NCBI GenBank assembly: GCA_023433275.1
Contig: JAEZDN010000015.1
Location: 1 to 17,433 of the forward strand
Direction: 5' to 3'
Origin: Verrucomicrobiota bacterium
GTDB taxonomy: Bacteria > Verrucomicrobiota > Verrucomicrobiia > Opitutales > Opitutaceae
DNA: 17,433 nt
Below, piece by piece: positions 1 through 7,651 of the stretch. The notes beneath the pieces are model-generated. The model was not told the origin of the DNA. It was given only the letters and a program-made list of their open reading frames with translations, and searched no databases. Made by a program: the position numbers and the translations under genes. Every line of letters starts with the position of its first letter. The stretch's first letter is position 1.

Positions 1-2
1 AG

Positions 3-674
3 CTGGGCCTCCACGTCGACGTGGTCGGCGAGGCCGGCACGGTCGCCGAGGCGCGCGCGGTCCTGGCGGACGCCGACTACGACCTGGTCTTCCTCGACAT
101 CCAGCTGCGCGGCGGCAGCGGCTTCGATCTTGTGCCTCTCGTCCGGGCCGGCGCCCGGATTATCTTCGTCACCGCGGATGACCGGCAGGCCCTCCGCGCC
201 TTCGAGGTCAACGCACTCGATTACCTCGTAAAGCCCGTCTCCCCCGCGCGGCTGGCCGAGGCGCTCCGCCGGGCTGGCGCCGTCCCCCCGGCCGCCGCTT
301 CGCCGGTTTCCGCGTTGCGCCCCGACGATATCGTGCAGGTGAAAACCGGCCCGGGCGCCGCCCGCTTTCTCCGGGTTGCCGACATCGTGCTGATCACCTC
401 CCAGACCAACTATTCCGAACTCCTGCTCGCCGACGGCGAGCGACTCCTCGTGCGCCAAACCCTCGCCGGCTGGGAGTCCCGCCTGCCCCGCGAACACTTT
501 CTCCGCGTGCACCGCCAGACCATCGTCAGCCTGCCGCGCCTCACGGGGTATCGCAACGCGGACGACGAAATCGCCTTGCTGCACATCGAGGGCGTGCGCG
601 AACCCGTGCGCGCGCGCCGCCAACACTGGCCCGAACTGATCGCCCGCCTGGCCGCGCTGGGCATCCGCCTCTGA
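3..674 (+). CDS. LytTR-family response regulator (5' partial)
   Basis: Response regulator made of a CheY-like receiver domain followed by a LytTR DNA-binding domain; such proteins are phosphorylated by a sensor histidine kinase and bind promoter direct repeats. The reading frame is open to the window edge and codes for receiver sequence before the first GTG (21), so the true start and the N-terminal acidic pair lie upstream. Visible receiver landmarks, counted from the GTG at 21, are the phospho-acceptor Asp26 in VFLDIQ, Thr51 in FVTADD and Lys71 in YLVKPV. A Pro/Ala linker leads to the LytTR domain (about residues 103-212), with the typical signatures TSQTNYSELLL and FLRVHRQTIVSL. Its kinase is probably just upstream, outside the window. 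The family assignment is secure; target genes cannot be read from the sequence. Confidence 0.93.
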   Translation: MGLHVDVVGEAGTVAEARAVLADADYDLVFLDIQLRGGSGFDLVPLVRAGARIIFVTADDRQALRAFEVNALDYLVKPVSPARLAEALRRAGAVPPAAASPVSALRPDDIVQVKTGPGAARFLRVADIVLITSQTNYSELLLADGERLLVRQTLAGWESRLPREHFLRVHRQTIVSLPRLTGYRNADDEIALLHIEGVREPVRARRQHWPELIARLAALGIRL

Positions 675-764
675 CGGCGCGGCCGGACCGGTCTCCATCC
701 CAAATCGCGGGGTGTTCATCCCAGCCTCCTCGCGGACACATTCTCGCGCTGTTTGCCTGGGCGC

Positions 765-3596
765 GTGAACACCCCAGCCCTCCTCCGCTCGGCCTGCAAC
801 TCGTGGCGCGTCCTGGCCCTCGGACTGGCCCTCACCGGATCACCCCTCGGCGCGCAAGTGGCCTTCGACTTCACCGGCGCCTTCGCCCCGGAAAACTGGA
901 CCTTCACGTCCGGCGGCGAACCCTCGGCCGCGAATTGGAATGAAGACTTCACCTCGTTCACGCTCACCGGCCCCAACAGCGGGAGCGAGTCGGAGAGCTT
1001 CGCGTTGTTCACCGTCAACCTCGGCGACGACTACCGCGTGTCCTTTTCGTGGATGTATTCGTCGTTCGATGGAGCCGGCTATGATTCGAGCGGCACCGTC
1101 CATTCCGGCAACCTGTCCGAAATCACCGATACCGTCGCTTCCGGCACGGTCACGAACGCTTACTTCGGCACCGGCCCTTCGGGATTCTATCTCCAATCGG
1201 ACGACAATACCTACGGCGAGGCCTTCCTCACTGTTTCCAACTTCTCGTTCACCCTCGCCGCGGGCGACGACGACGGCTCCGATTCCGGCGGCACCATCGC
1301 CTTCAACGGCGACGATGACCCTCCGGCTTCCAGCACCAATTGGACCGGCGGGACCAACGACAGCTGGACTCAACCCGGGAATTGGAATCCCACCATCCCC
1401 GATGCCACCCTGCCGGTGAACATAACCAACGGCGACGCCGTGTCGCTGACCGGTACCGGTCTCGCCCATTCCGTTTACATCGATAGCGCTTCCACGCTCA
1501 CGATCAGCGACGGGGGATCCCTCACCCTCGACGAGGCCAATGGTGAATTCACCGCCGATTACGCTGCGGTGCTCACGGTCACGGGCGCCACCGCGCAGAT
1601 GACCGGCGGCGGTCTTAATCTTTTCACCGCCTCCGCGGTCTTCGATGACCACGCCCGCGTCACCACCACCTACGGCCGCCTGGCCTCGCTTTTTGACGAC
1701 AACGTCGCATCGGTCACGGTGCGAGGCGGCGCGCAATGGACCTCGGGCTCCCTCACCCTTGGCGGGGCTTCAGGCGGGACCGCCACGCTCACGATCGAGG
1801 ACGGGGGCAACGTGACCGTGACCGACTCGCTTTACATCGTGAGCGGACCATCGGCTCCGGCCAATGTCGTCACGGTCACGGGCGCCGGCTCCACGCTTCA
1901 GGCCGGACTGATCGCCGTTGGTTCCGTTTACCAGGGCCAGCTGAACATCAGCAACGGTGCCACGGTCACTTCCGACACCGCCACGCTGGGCGCCGATGGC
2001 ACCTACGATTTCGCCACCGCCGGCACCTACCCCGGCCAGGGTGTGGCGATCGTTTCGGGCGGCTCGCAATGGGATACCGGCGCCCTCAGCGTCGGCGTGT
2101 TCGGCACGGGTGCGCTCACCATCAGCGGGGGCAGCGTGGTCAACAGCACCAGCGGCGACCTCGCCTACGGCAGCGCCAGCGGCGCCGGCGACATTCAGGG
2201 CAGCATCATAGTCACCGGTGCCAACTCGCAGTGGAATGTCAGCGGCGGCCTCGGCATGGGATACTACTACAGCTCCGACGAGTTCAATACCGCCACTCTC
2301 ACGATCGCGGACGGCGCCAGCGTCACCATCGGAGAAGGCGATATCCAGATCGATCGCGGAGCCACCATCAACATCGGCACGGGGGGCCTCGCCGGCACCT
2401 TGAACGCCGATGGCATCGCCTTCGTCAACGACTCCGGTCCGGGCACTGTGGCCTTCAACCACACCGACGATGTGACTTTCAGCGTGCCGGTCACCGGGCT
2501 CGGCCAGGTCATCAAGTCCGGCAGTGGCACCCTCACCCTCAACGGGCCCAACGCCTACAAGGGGTCGACGTGGATCAAGGATGGCGCCATCGCGATCTCC
2601 ACCATCGCCAACCAGGGCTTCTCCGCTTCCGAATCCTCGCTCGGCGCCCCGACCTCCGCCAACGGTCGCATCAAGCTGGGCGACGGCTCCACCACCGGCA
2701 CGCTCCGCTACACCGGCGCGGCGGGCAGCACCAATCGCGGCTTCGATCTCGCCGGCGCCACCGGCGGAGGCACGATCGACGCCTCGGGCTCCGGCAGGCT
2801 CCTGATCTCGGGCACCATCACCGCGACCGGCGCCGGCAGCAAGACCCTCACCCTCACGGGCTCCAACACCGGCTCGAACACCCTGAGCGGATCCATCGCC
2901 AACAATTCGGGCACGAACCTGACCTCCGTGACCAAGACCGGTGCCGGCACCTGGATTCTGTCCGGCAACAACACCTACTCGGGCACCACGTCGGTCAACG
3001 ACGGCCGTCTCATCGTCAACGGCTCCACCACCGCCAGCGCGTTCACCGTCAACGCCACCCTCGCCGGCACCGGTTCCGTCGGAAGCCTCACCGTCGCCAG
3101 CGGCGGCACGGTTTCACCGGGCAACAACGCCATCGGCCAGCTCTCAGCCCAAAACACCGCCTTTGCCGAGGGAGGCGCTTTCGAATTCGAAATCAAGAAC
3201 ACCACCGGCGGCGCGGGCACTTCCTATGACCTCCTCGCCATCACCGGTTCGTTGAACCTGACCGCCACCAGCGACAACCCCTTCACCCTCGAGGTCGTCT
3301 CGCTCACCCTCGCCAGCAGCGCCGGGTTCGCCGTCAATTTTGACCAGGCCGCCAACTATTCCTTCACCTTCGTCACCACCACCACCGGCGTTTCCGCCTT
3401 CTCGGCCGACAAGTTCACCATCGACACCACCGGCTTCACCAACCCCTTCAGCGGCTCCTGGGCCGTCGCTCTCGCCAACGGCGGAAACGCCCTCGCCCTC
3501 ACCTACTCCGCCACCGCGATCCCGGAACCGTCCACCTACGCGTTCCTGGCCGGCCTCGGCGCCCTCGCCCTCGCCGCCTACCGTCGCCACCGCTAA
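765..3596 (+). CDS. PEP-CTERM protein with autotransporter-type beta-strand repeats
   Basis: Large secreted protein of about 943 residues. The GTG at 765 gives a compact signal peptide (basic LLRSACNSWR, a hydrophobic stretch, then a likely cleavage after LGA); a TTG at 753 is possible. The Asp/Gly/Ser/Thr-rich body is a predicted beta-helix. Residues about 315-540 carry degenerate units of the T5SS/PEP-CTERM-associated repeat (TIGR04393-like), with recurring TLTIEDGGNVTV, QLNISNGATVTS and TLTIADGASVTI. Two autotransporter-associated beta-strand repeats (TIGR02601-like) follow near 580-610 (SGSGTLTLNGPNAYKGST) and 720-753 (TGAGTWILSGNNTYSGTT). The last 25 residues are a PEP-CTERM sorting tag: IPEPSTYAF, a hydrophobic helix and an RRHR tail. 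In this family the tag is processed by an exosortase, which is not in the window. Likely an exported surface or matrix protein; no autotransporter barrel is present. Confidence 0.92.
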   Translation: MNTPALLRSACNSWRVLALGLALTGSPLGAQVAFDFTGAFAPENWTFTSGGEPSAANWNEDFTSFTLTGPNSGSESESFALFTVNLGDDYRVSFSWMYSSFDGAGYDSSGTVHSGNLSEITDTVASGTVTNAYFGTGPSGFYLQSDDNTYGEAFLTVSNFSFTLAAGDDDGSDSGGTIAFNGDDDPPASSTNWTGGTNDSWTQPGNWNPTIPDATLPVNITNGDAVSLTGTGLAHSVYIDSASTLTISDGGSLTLDEANGEFTADYAAVLTVTGATAQMTGGGLNLFTASAVFDDHARVTTTYGRLASLFDDNVASVTVRGGAQWTSGSLTLGGASGGTATLTIEDGGNVTVTDSLYIVSGPSAPANVVTVTGAGSTLQAGLIAVGSVYQGQLNISNGATVTSDTATLGADGTYDFATAGTYPGQGVAIVSGGSQWDTGALSVGVFGTGALTISGGSVVNSTSGDLAYGSASGAGDIQGSIIVTGANSQWNVSGGLGMGYYYSSDEFNTATLTIADGASVTIGEGDIQIDRGATINIGTGGLAGTLNADGIAFVNDSGPGTVAFNHTDDVTFSVPVTGLGQVIKSGSGTLTLNGPNAYKGSTWIKDGAIAISTIANQGFSASESSLGAPTSANGRIKLGDGSTTGTLRYTGAAGSTNRGFDLAGATGGGTIDASGSGRLLISGTITATGAGSKTLTLTGSNTGSNTLSGSIANNSGTNLTSVTKTGAGTWILSGNNTYSGTTSVNDGRLIVNGSTTASAFTVNATLAGTGSVGSLTVASGGTVSPGNNAIGQLSAQNTAFAEGGAFEFEIKNTTGGAGTSYDLLAITGSLNLTATSDNPFTLEVVSLTLASSAGFAVNFDQAANYSFTFVTTTTGVSAFSADKFTIDTTGFTNPFSGSWAVALANGGNALALTYSATAIPEPSTYAFLAGLGALALAAYRRHR

Positions 3597-3612
3597 GCCG
3601 CGGATCGCACCG

Positions 3613-3638
3613 GTGGAGCCGGGGCGCCCTCGCCCCGG
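3613..3638 (+). repeat. GTGG-class REP-like hairpin, copy 1
   Basis: A GTGG head is followed by a perfect 8-bp stem, CCGGGGCG (3619-3626) and CGCCCCGG (3631-3638), around a CCCT loop, and then TTCATGCC. The unit at 3733-3756 has the same head, loop and trailing TTCATGCC but a different, still fully paired stem. This is the pattern expected of a palindrome maintained by selection or by repeated mobilisation. Confidence 0.6.
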
Positions 3639-3705
3639 TTCATGCCTTACCGCTCCAAGCCATTCTGATCTGTGCGTATCTGTGTCATCTGTGGTTTCCC
3701 CCTGA

Positions 3706-3831
3706 ATCGTTCCGGCTGATCCTTTTCGTCCTGTGGGCCGGGTGCCCTCACCCGGCTTCATGCCCCGGAGTCGGTCCGCCCCGTGGCGCCCGCCTCCCCC
3801 CCCGCGCCCAGCGGCACACAGCCGGAACGAT
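3706..3831. repeat. 13-bp perfect inverted repeat flanking a REP-like hairpin
   Basis: ATCGTTCCGGCTG (3706-3718) is the exact reverse complement of CAGCCGGAACGAT (3819-3831). Extended to 17 bases (3702-3718 and 3819-3835), the arms differ at a single position. They enclose about 100 bases containing the hairpin at 3733-3756. The right arm is also the left end of the composite repeat at 3819-3970, so elements are nested or adjacent here. Confidence 0.6.
3733..3756 (+). repeat. GTGG-class REP-like hairpin, copy 2
   Basis: A GTGG head precedes a perfect 8-bp stem, GCCGGGTG (3737-3744) and CACCCGGC (3749-3756), with a CCCT loop, followed by TTCATGCC. Compared with copy 1 the stem bases differ on both arms and pairing is kept. 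Confidence 0.6.
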
Positions 3832-3970
3832 GCAGTTGGATGTAGGGGCGCGGCGTGACGCACCCTTATCTCGCTGCGGCAACCGAGGGCGTGGACGAGC
3901 CACGCCCCTGCAACCGAACCCTTCAACCGTGCACGCTGCGGAATCGCACTCCGACTGCATGGGTCGGCTC
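3819..3970 (+). repeat. Composite REPIN/MITE-like repeat, copy 1
   Basis: About 150 bases, starting with the terminal motif CAGCCGGAACGATGCAG and ending in a degenerate inverted version (CTGCATGGGTCGGCTC). Inside, a GTAG-headed GC-rich unit begins at 3842. An inverted unit lies at 3887-3907 with stem arms GGGCGTGG and CCACGCCC around a 5-base loop. Related copies lie at 8816-8964 and, in reverse orientation, at 17237-17343. It has no coding capacity, so it would be a non-autonomous element. Confidence 0.6.
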
Positions 3971-4067
3971 AGTAAACCGCCAACCACGCGCGTCAGTCTT
4001 GCTGATATCCGCGCATCTCGCCACTGCCCGCTTGCCGGCCGATGGCGCGAGTGGCACACGTGCTCCT

Positions 4068-4454
4068 GTGCGCCGCACGGTTTCCACGACCTGCCTCCTG
4101 CTCGCCTGGCTCTGCGCCAACGGCGCGGTGTGGAACGTCGTGCAGGCCGTGGCTTGGGCGAAAATGTTTCACGAGTACTCGCAGGTGATGCCCGTCACCG
4201 ATGCCATCTCCCTCACCTTCGATGGCAGCGCACCGTGCAACCTGTGCTCCATCGCGCAGGAAGCCCAGGATACCGCCCGCTCCACGCTGCCGGGCGACGC
4301 GGCCTTGGGCGGCGGCGCCGACCGAATCCTGTTTGTCGCCGATTGCACTCCGATCGCCGTCATGGCCCCGATTGCAACCGCGTGGCCGATCCCCACGTCC
4401 GCGGCCGCACCCTCCCGCACCAGCCAGGTGCCCGTGCCTCCGCCTCGCGCCTGA
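4068..4454 (+). CDS. Small conserved secreted or membrane-anchored protein with PCxLC motif
   Basis: A 128-residue protein of unknown function. The GTG at 4068 gives a basic start (MRRTVSTT) followed by a hydrophobic segment (about residues 9-27), consistent with a signal peptide or N-terminal anchor. The centre contains TFDGSAPCNLCSIAQEA, with a Cys57-x-x-Cys60 pair, and the C-terminus is the Pro-rich PVPPPRA. From memory, similar short proteins with an FDG-x-x-PCxLC motif and a proline-rich end occur beside TonB receptors in Verrucomicrobia; I cannot give a family name. It is first in a run of four co-oriented genes ending in a CusF-like copper binder, so metal binding by the CxxC is a reasonable inference. 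No good ribosome binding site is visible and the start is uncertain; overlapping frames in this high-GC stretch are also open. Confidence 0.66.
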   Translation: MRRTVSTTCLLLAWLCANGAVWNVVQAVAWAKMFHEYSQVMPVTDAISLTFDGSAPCNLCSIAQEAQDTARSTLPGDAALGGGADRILFVADCTPIAVMAPIATAWPIPTSAAAPSRTSQVPVPPPRA

Positions 4455-4638
4455 ACCCGTGACGGGATTGCGCCGGTCAGTCGACGGGAACGGGGCCACC
4501 CCGTGACCTGTCGGTCATGGAGCCTTCGCGCTCGCCGGTCCGCTCCCGTGTGCCTGCCGCGCCGGTCACCCGCGCGTTTCCGCCTGCCCTTCCGCTGGGC
4601 CGGCCCCGCCACTCCCTTCGCGCACCCTTGTTCGAACC

Positions 4639-6729
4639 ATGAAACCTTTTCACCTCTTTCTCCTCCTGCTCCTCCTGGCCCCGCGGGCCCGGCCTCACGA
4701 CGACGGCTTTTGCACCTGCGGTTGCGCCAGCGGCCGCGACTGCACCTGCCCTTCCGTCGAACTCGAAACCCTGGCCATCACCGCCGCCCCGACCCCACCC
4801 CTCACGGTTCCCGGCCTCGAGGCCGCCCGCCGCGACCTCGCCCTCGTGCCCGGCGGCGCTGAAACCGTTCCCGCCGAGCGCTGGCTCCGCGGCCGATCCT
4901 CCACCCTCGCCGACACCTTCTTCCTCTCGGCCGGCGTCATCGCGCAGCCGCGCTTCGGCTCCGACGAGGCCCGCCTCGCCATCCGCGGCTCCGGCCTCCA
5001 ACGCACGTTTCATGGACGCGGCTTGCGCGTGCTGCAGGACGGCGTGCCGTTGAATCTCGCCGATGGCGGCTTCGACATGCAGGCCCTCGAGCCGCTCGCC
5101 GCCGCCTACGTCAACGTCTGGCGCGGCGGCAACGCCCTCGCCACCGGCGCTTCCACCTTGGGCGGCGCCATCGACTATGTCTCCCGCACGGGCCGCGACG
5201 CCCCCGATCTCGCCCGCGTCGAAGCCGGCTCCTGGGGCTACTGGCGCGGCAACCTTTCCGGCGGTGGCCTCCGCGGTAACTTCGATGGCTACGCGTCATT
5301 CACCCACCAGCAGCAGAACGGATTCCGCCGGCACGCGGAGCAGGAAAACCAGCGCATCTTCGCCAACGCCGGCCTCCGCCACCACGCCCATGCCGAGACC
5401 CGTCTCTTCCTCACCGCCGTCCGCACCGATTCCGAACTGCCCGGCAACCTGACCCGGGCCCAACTCCGCGCCAACTCGCGCCAACCCGCCGCCGGCAATG
5501 TCGCCCTCGACCAGAAGCGCGACTTCGAACTCCTGCGCCTCGCCGCCAAGACCACCGTCCGCACCGGCAACACCGTGTGGGACCTCACCGCCGCGTGGAC
5601 CCATAAGGACCTCGATCACCCCATCTTCCAGGTGATCGACCAGCGCTCCCACGACGCGCTGCTCGGCGTGACCGCGACGCACACCGGAGACCTCGCCGGC
5701 CGCCAGCACCGTCTGCGCGGTGGCGTGCTCTACACCCGCGGCGTCACCGACGCCAAGAACTTCGTCAACGCCGCCGGCCACCGCGGAGTGCTCGTCTCCG
5801 CCGCCACCCAAACCGCCGCCAATCTCGAGGCCTTCGCCGAGTCGCAACTCGCCCTCTCGCACAACTTGACCCTGGTCCTCGGCGCCAGCGCGGCGACCAA
5901 CCGCCGCGAGAACCGCCAAACCGTCGGCGCCACGCCCGACTACGACCTCAGCTACCACCGCGTCATGCCCAAGCTCGGCCTGCGCTGGGACCATCGCGAT
6001 ATCCAGGTATACGCCAACGTCTCCGGCAGCTACGAGCCGCCCTCCTTCAGCGAGACGCTCACGCTCAACGCCCCGCGCCTCGCCCAGACCGCCACGACAT
6101 GGGAACTCGGCACGCGCGGCGCCCACGGTCCGGTGCGCTGGGACTTCTCCGTTTATCACGCCGGCCTCCGCCACGAGTTGCTCGCGCTCGACCACGACAA
6201 CAATCCCGCCACCGCCGCCGCCACGGTGAACGCCGACCGCACGATCCACCGCGGCATCGAGTTCGCCACCGAGATCGACCTGCTCGGCTCCGCCTGGAAC
6301 GCAACCGACGCCCCCGCCCACCGGCTCGTGCTCCGCGCCGCGTGGACTTACGGCGATTTCCGTTTCGATGACGACCCACGCTACGGCACCAACATACTCG
6401 CGGGCCTGCCGCCGCACCTCGTGCGCGGCGAGCTGAGCTGGGAAACCGCCTCCGGTTGGCACGCCGGCCCGACCTTCGAGTGGACGCCCGAGAAAACCTT
6501 CATCGACTTCCGCAACACCTACGCCGCGAACCCCTATGCGCTCGCCGGCTTCCGCGTTGGCCGCCGCTCGCCCCAAGGCCTTTCTTGGTTTGCCGAGATC
6601 CGCAACGCCTTCGACCAAACCCACGCCGCCACCACCGGCGTAATCGAAAACGCCGCTGGCCTCGACCAACCCCAATTCCTCCCCGGCGACGCCCGCAGCC
6701 TCTTCGCCGGCCTCGAATACCGCTGGTAG
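4639..6729 (+). CDS. TonB-dependent outer-membrane receptor, probable metal transport
   Basis: A 696-residue TonB-dependent receptor, a normal length for the family. The ATG at 4639 starts a signal peptide (MKPFHLFLLLLLLAPRARP). The mature N-terminus is Cys-rich: Cys25, 27, 29, 35 and 37 with His20 nearby. A TonB-box-like LETLAITAA follows at about residues 42-50. The plug domain (about 80-175) shows LAIRGSGLQRTFHGRG, VLQDGVPLNLADGG and the GGNALATGASTLGGAIDYVSR plug end. The rest is a beta-barrel that closes with an aromatic C-terminus (AGLEYRW). The family imports chelated metals or small molecules across the outer membrane using TonB energy. The neighbouring PepSY protein and CusF-like protein point to copper, but the substrate is inferred. 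It starts 184 bases after the PCxLC gene. Three REP-like palindromes lie between its stop and the next gene. Confidence 0.93.
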   Translation: MKPFHLFLLLLLLAPRARPHDDGFCTCGCASGRDCTCPSVELETLAITAAPTPPLTVPGLEAARRDLALVPGGAETVPAERWLRGRSSTLADTFFLSAGVIAQPRFGSDEARLAIRGSGLQRTFHGRGLRVLQDGVPLNLADGGFDMQALEPLAAAYVNVWRGGNALATGASTLGGAIDYVSRTGRDAPDLARVEAGSWGYWRGNLSGGGLRGNFDGYASFTHQQQNGFRRHAEQENQRIFANAGLRHHAHAETRLFLTAVRTDSELPGNLTRAQLRANSRQPAAGNVALDQKRDFELLRLAAKTTVRTGNTVWDLTAAWTHKDLDHPIFQVIDQRSHDALLGVTATHTGDLAGRQHRLRGGVLYTRGVTDAKNFVNAAGHRGVLVSAATQTAANLEAFAESQLALSHNLTLVLGASAATNRRENRQTVGATPDYDLSYHRVMPKLGLRWDHRDIQVYANVSGSYEPPSFSETLTLNAPRLAQTATTWELGTRGAHGPVRWDFSVYHAGLRHELLALDHDNNPATAAATVNADRTIHRGIEFATEIDLLGSAWNATDAPAHRLVLRAAWTYGDFRFDDDPRYGTNILAGLPPHLVRGELSWETASGWHAGPTFEWTPEKTFIDFRNTYAANPYALAGFRVGRRSPQGLSWFAEIRNAFDQTHAATTGVIENAAGLDQPQFLPGDARSLFAGLEYRW

Positions 6730-6735
6730 AGCCTT

Positions 6736-6771
6736 CCCTTGTAGGAGCCTGTTTACAGGCGATCCCCCATC
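6736..6771 (+). repeat. GTAGGAG-class REP-like palindrome, copy 1
   Basis: The head GTAGGAG (6741-6747) runs into the dyad GCCTGTTTACAGGC (6-bp arms, TT centre) and then GATC. The 36 bases 6736-6771 are identical to 6807-6842, including the flanks CCCTT and CCCCCATC. GTAG-head plus palindrome is the architecture of REP sequences mobilised by RAYT transposases in other bacteria. Confidence 0.75.
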
Positions 6772-6806
6772 CCTCCGTCCCAGCCGTGAATCTCCGTCCC
6801 GGTCCG

Positions 6807-6842
6807 CCCTTGTAGGAGCCTGTTTACAGGCGATCCCCCATC
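6807..6842 (+). repeat. GTAGGAG-class REP-like palindrome, copy 2
   Basis: Exact 36-base direct repeat of 6736-6771, offset by 71 bases, with head GTAG at 6812. Together with the inverted copy at 6869-6891 it forms a small cluster between the receptor gene and the PepSY gene. Confidence 0.75.
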
Positions 6843-6868
6843 ACCGCCGCTCGCCACATCCCATCCCA

Positions 6869-6891
6869 TCGCCTGTAAACAGGCTCCTCCA
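6869..6891 (-). repeat. GTAGGAG-class REP-like palindrome, inverted copy 3
   Basis: On the minus strand this reads GGAGGAG followed by GCCTGTTTACAGGC and GAT, so the head is GGAG instead of GTAG. Copies 2 and 3 face each other, as in a REPIN or BIME pair, and could pair in the transcript between the two flanking genes. Confidence 0.7.
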
Positions 6892-6952
6892 TTCCCAGTT
6901 CGTGCCCTTTCGTGAATTTCGTGCCTCCTCCCCGTCTCTTCCCTTCTGAACC

Positions 6953-7651
6953 ATGACCTCCCTCACCCTCCGCCGCTTCCATCGCTGGACCGGTCTCGCC
7001 TGCGCCCTCGGCCTTCTCATGGCGAGCTTCAGCGGCATCCTGCACGTCGTCATGACGTGGACCCAATCCGCGCCGCCGCCCGCTCTCCCCACGGACATGA
7101 TCAAAGGGGCCGACCTTCAAATCTCCCCCGCCGAAGCCCTCGAACGCCTCGGCGGTGAACCCGCGGCCTCCGTCTCGCTCCGCATGATCGGCGGCGAACC
7201 CTGGTGGCAAATCATTCAACCCGCGTCGCCGACGCCGCTCTACATCAGCGCGCGCGACGGACGCGAGGACCCCGACCGTGACGCCGCGTACGCCGCCGAA
7301 ATCGCCTCGCGCTACCTCAACGGCGCCCCCGCGCGCTGGACGCGCCGGCTCGACGCCTTCGATCGCGAATACATCCCGATCTTCCGCCTCCTTCCCGTGC
7401 ACCGCGTTGATATCGACGATGACAAAGGCACGCGTCTCTACGTGAGCACGCTCACCGGCAGCGTCGCCCGCCACACCGACGACGGACGCCAGCGCGAGGC
7501 GAACCTCTTCAGCATCCTGCACAAATATCAGTTCATCCCCGTGAAAGCGTGGCGCGACGCTGTCCTCGTCACCGTGACCGCAACCATGTTTGCCACCTCG
7601 CTCGGCGGCATTGCCCTTTTCTTTATCACCCGTAAACGTCCCTCGTCATGA
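6953..7651 (+). CDS. PepSY-type inner-membrane protein
   Basis: A 232-residue protein with the layout of short PepSY-associated TM proteins. The N-terminal motif RRFHRWTGLACALGLLMASF runs into a first membrane helix (about residues 12-34) carrying His10 and His31. A periplasmic region follows (about 37-200), with a PepSY-like part (QISPAEALERLGG) and a TRLYVSTLTGSV strand. A second helix (about 204-226) ends in a basic RKRP tail. The LFSILHKYQFI segment before the last helix keeps a His (His180) that is usual in this family. Related proteins occur beside TonB receptors for iron or copper and are thought to assist redox or metal handling at the inner membrane. The stop overlaps the next gene's ATG by four bases (ATGA), so the two are probably translationally coupled. 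Family call good; function inferred. Confidence 0.83.
   Translation: MTSLTLRRFHRWTGLACALGLLMASFSGILHVVMTWTQSAPPPALPTDMIKGADLQISPAEALERLGGEPAASVSLRMIGGEPWWQIIQPASPTPLYISARDGREDPDRDAAYAAEIASRYLNGAPARWTRRLDAFDREYIPIFRLLPVHRVDIDDDKGTRLYVSTLTGSVARHTDDGRQREANLFSILHKYQFIPVKAWRDAVLVTVTATMFATSLGGIALFFITRKRPSS

Larger units (their letters stand above)
3597..4067. other. Repeat-rich intergenic region
   Basis: A gap of 471 bases with no credible gene; open frames here are GC-driven and low complexity. It holds two GTGG-headed hairpins (3613-3638 and 3733-3756), a stretch at 3664-3696 with the word TCTGTG three times at 9-10 base spacing, a perfect 13-bp inverted repeat (3706-3718 and 3819-3831), and copy 1 of a roughly 150-bp composite repeat (3819-3970). 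About 97 bases separate that repeat from the next gene start; I see no convincing promoter there. Confidence 0.7.

Noticed and set aside
1736..3229. A 497-codon plus-strand frame overlapping the PEP-CTERM gene.
   Set aside because: Arg/His-rich out-of-frame reading of a repetitive gene; no signal peptide or motif.
3830..4462. A 210-codon plus-strand frame overlapping the PCxLC gene.
   Set aside because: Arg/His-rich, starts inside an interspersed repeat, lacks a hydrophobic start or conserved motif; the competing frame has a signal-like segment and PCxLC.
5296..6675. A 459-codon minus-strand open frame inside the TonB receptor gene.
   Set aside because: The plus strand encodes an obvious receptor barrel; the antisense product is Gly/Val/Glu-rich and matches nothing recognisable.
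6736..6891. CRISPR array, because of regularly spaced palindromic repeats.
   Set aside because: Only three units, one inverted, with unequal spacing and no cas genes; the GTAG-headed structure fits REP elements.
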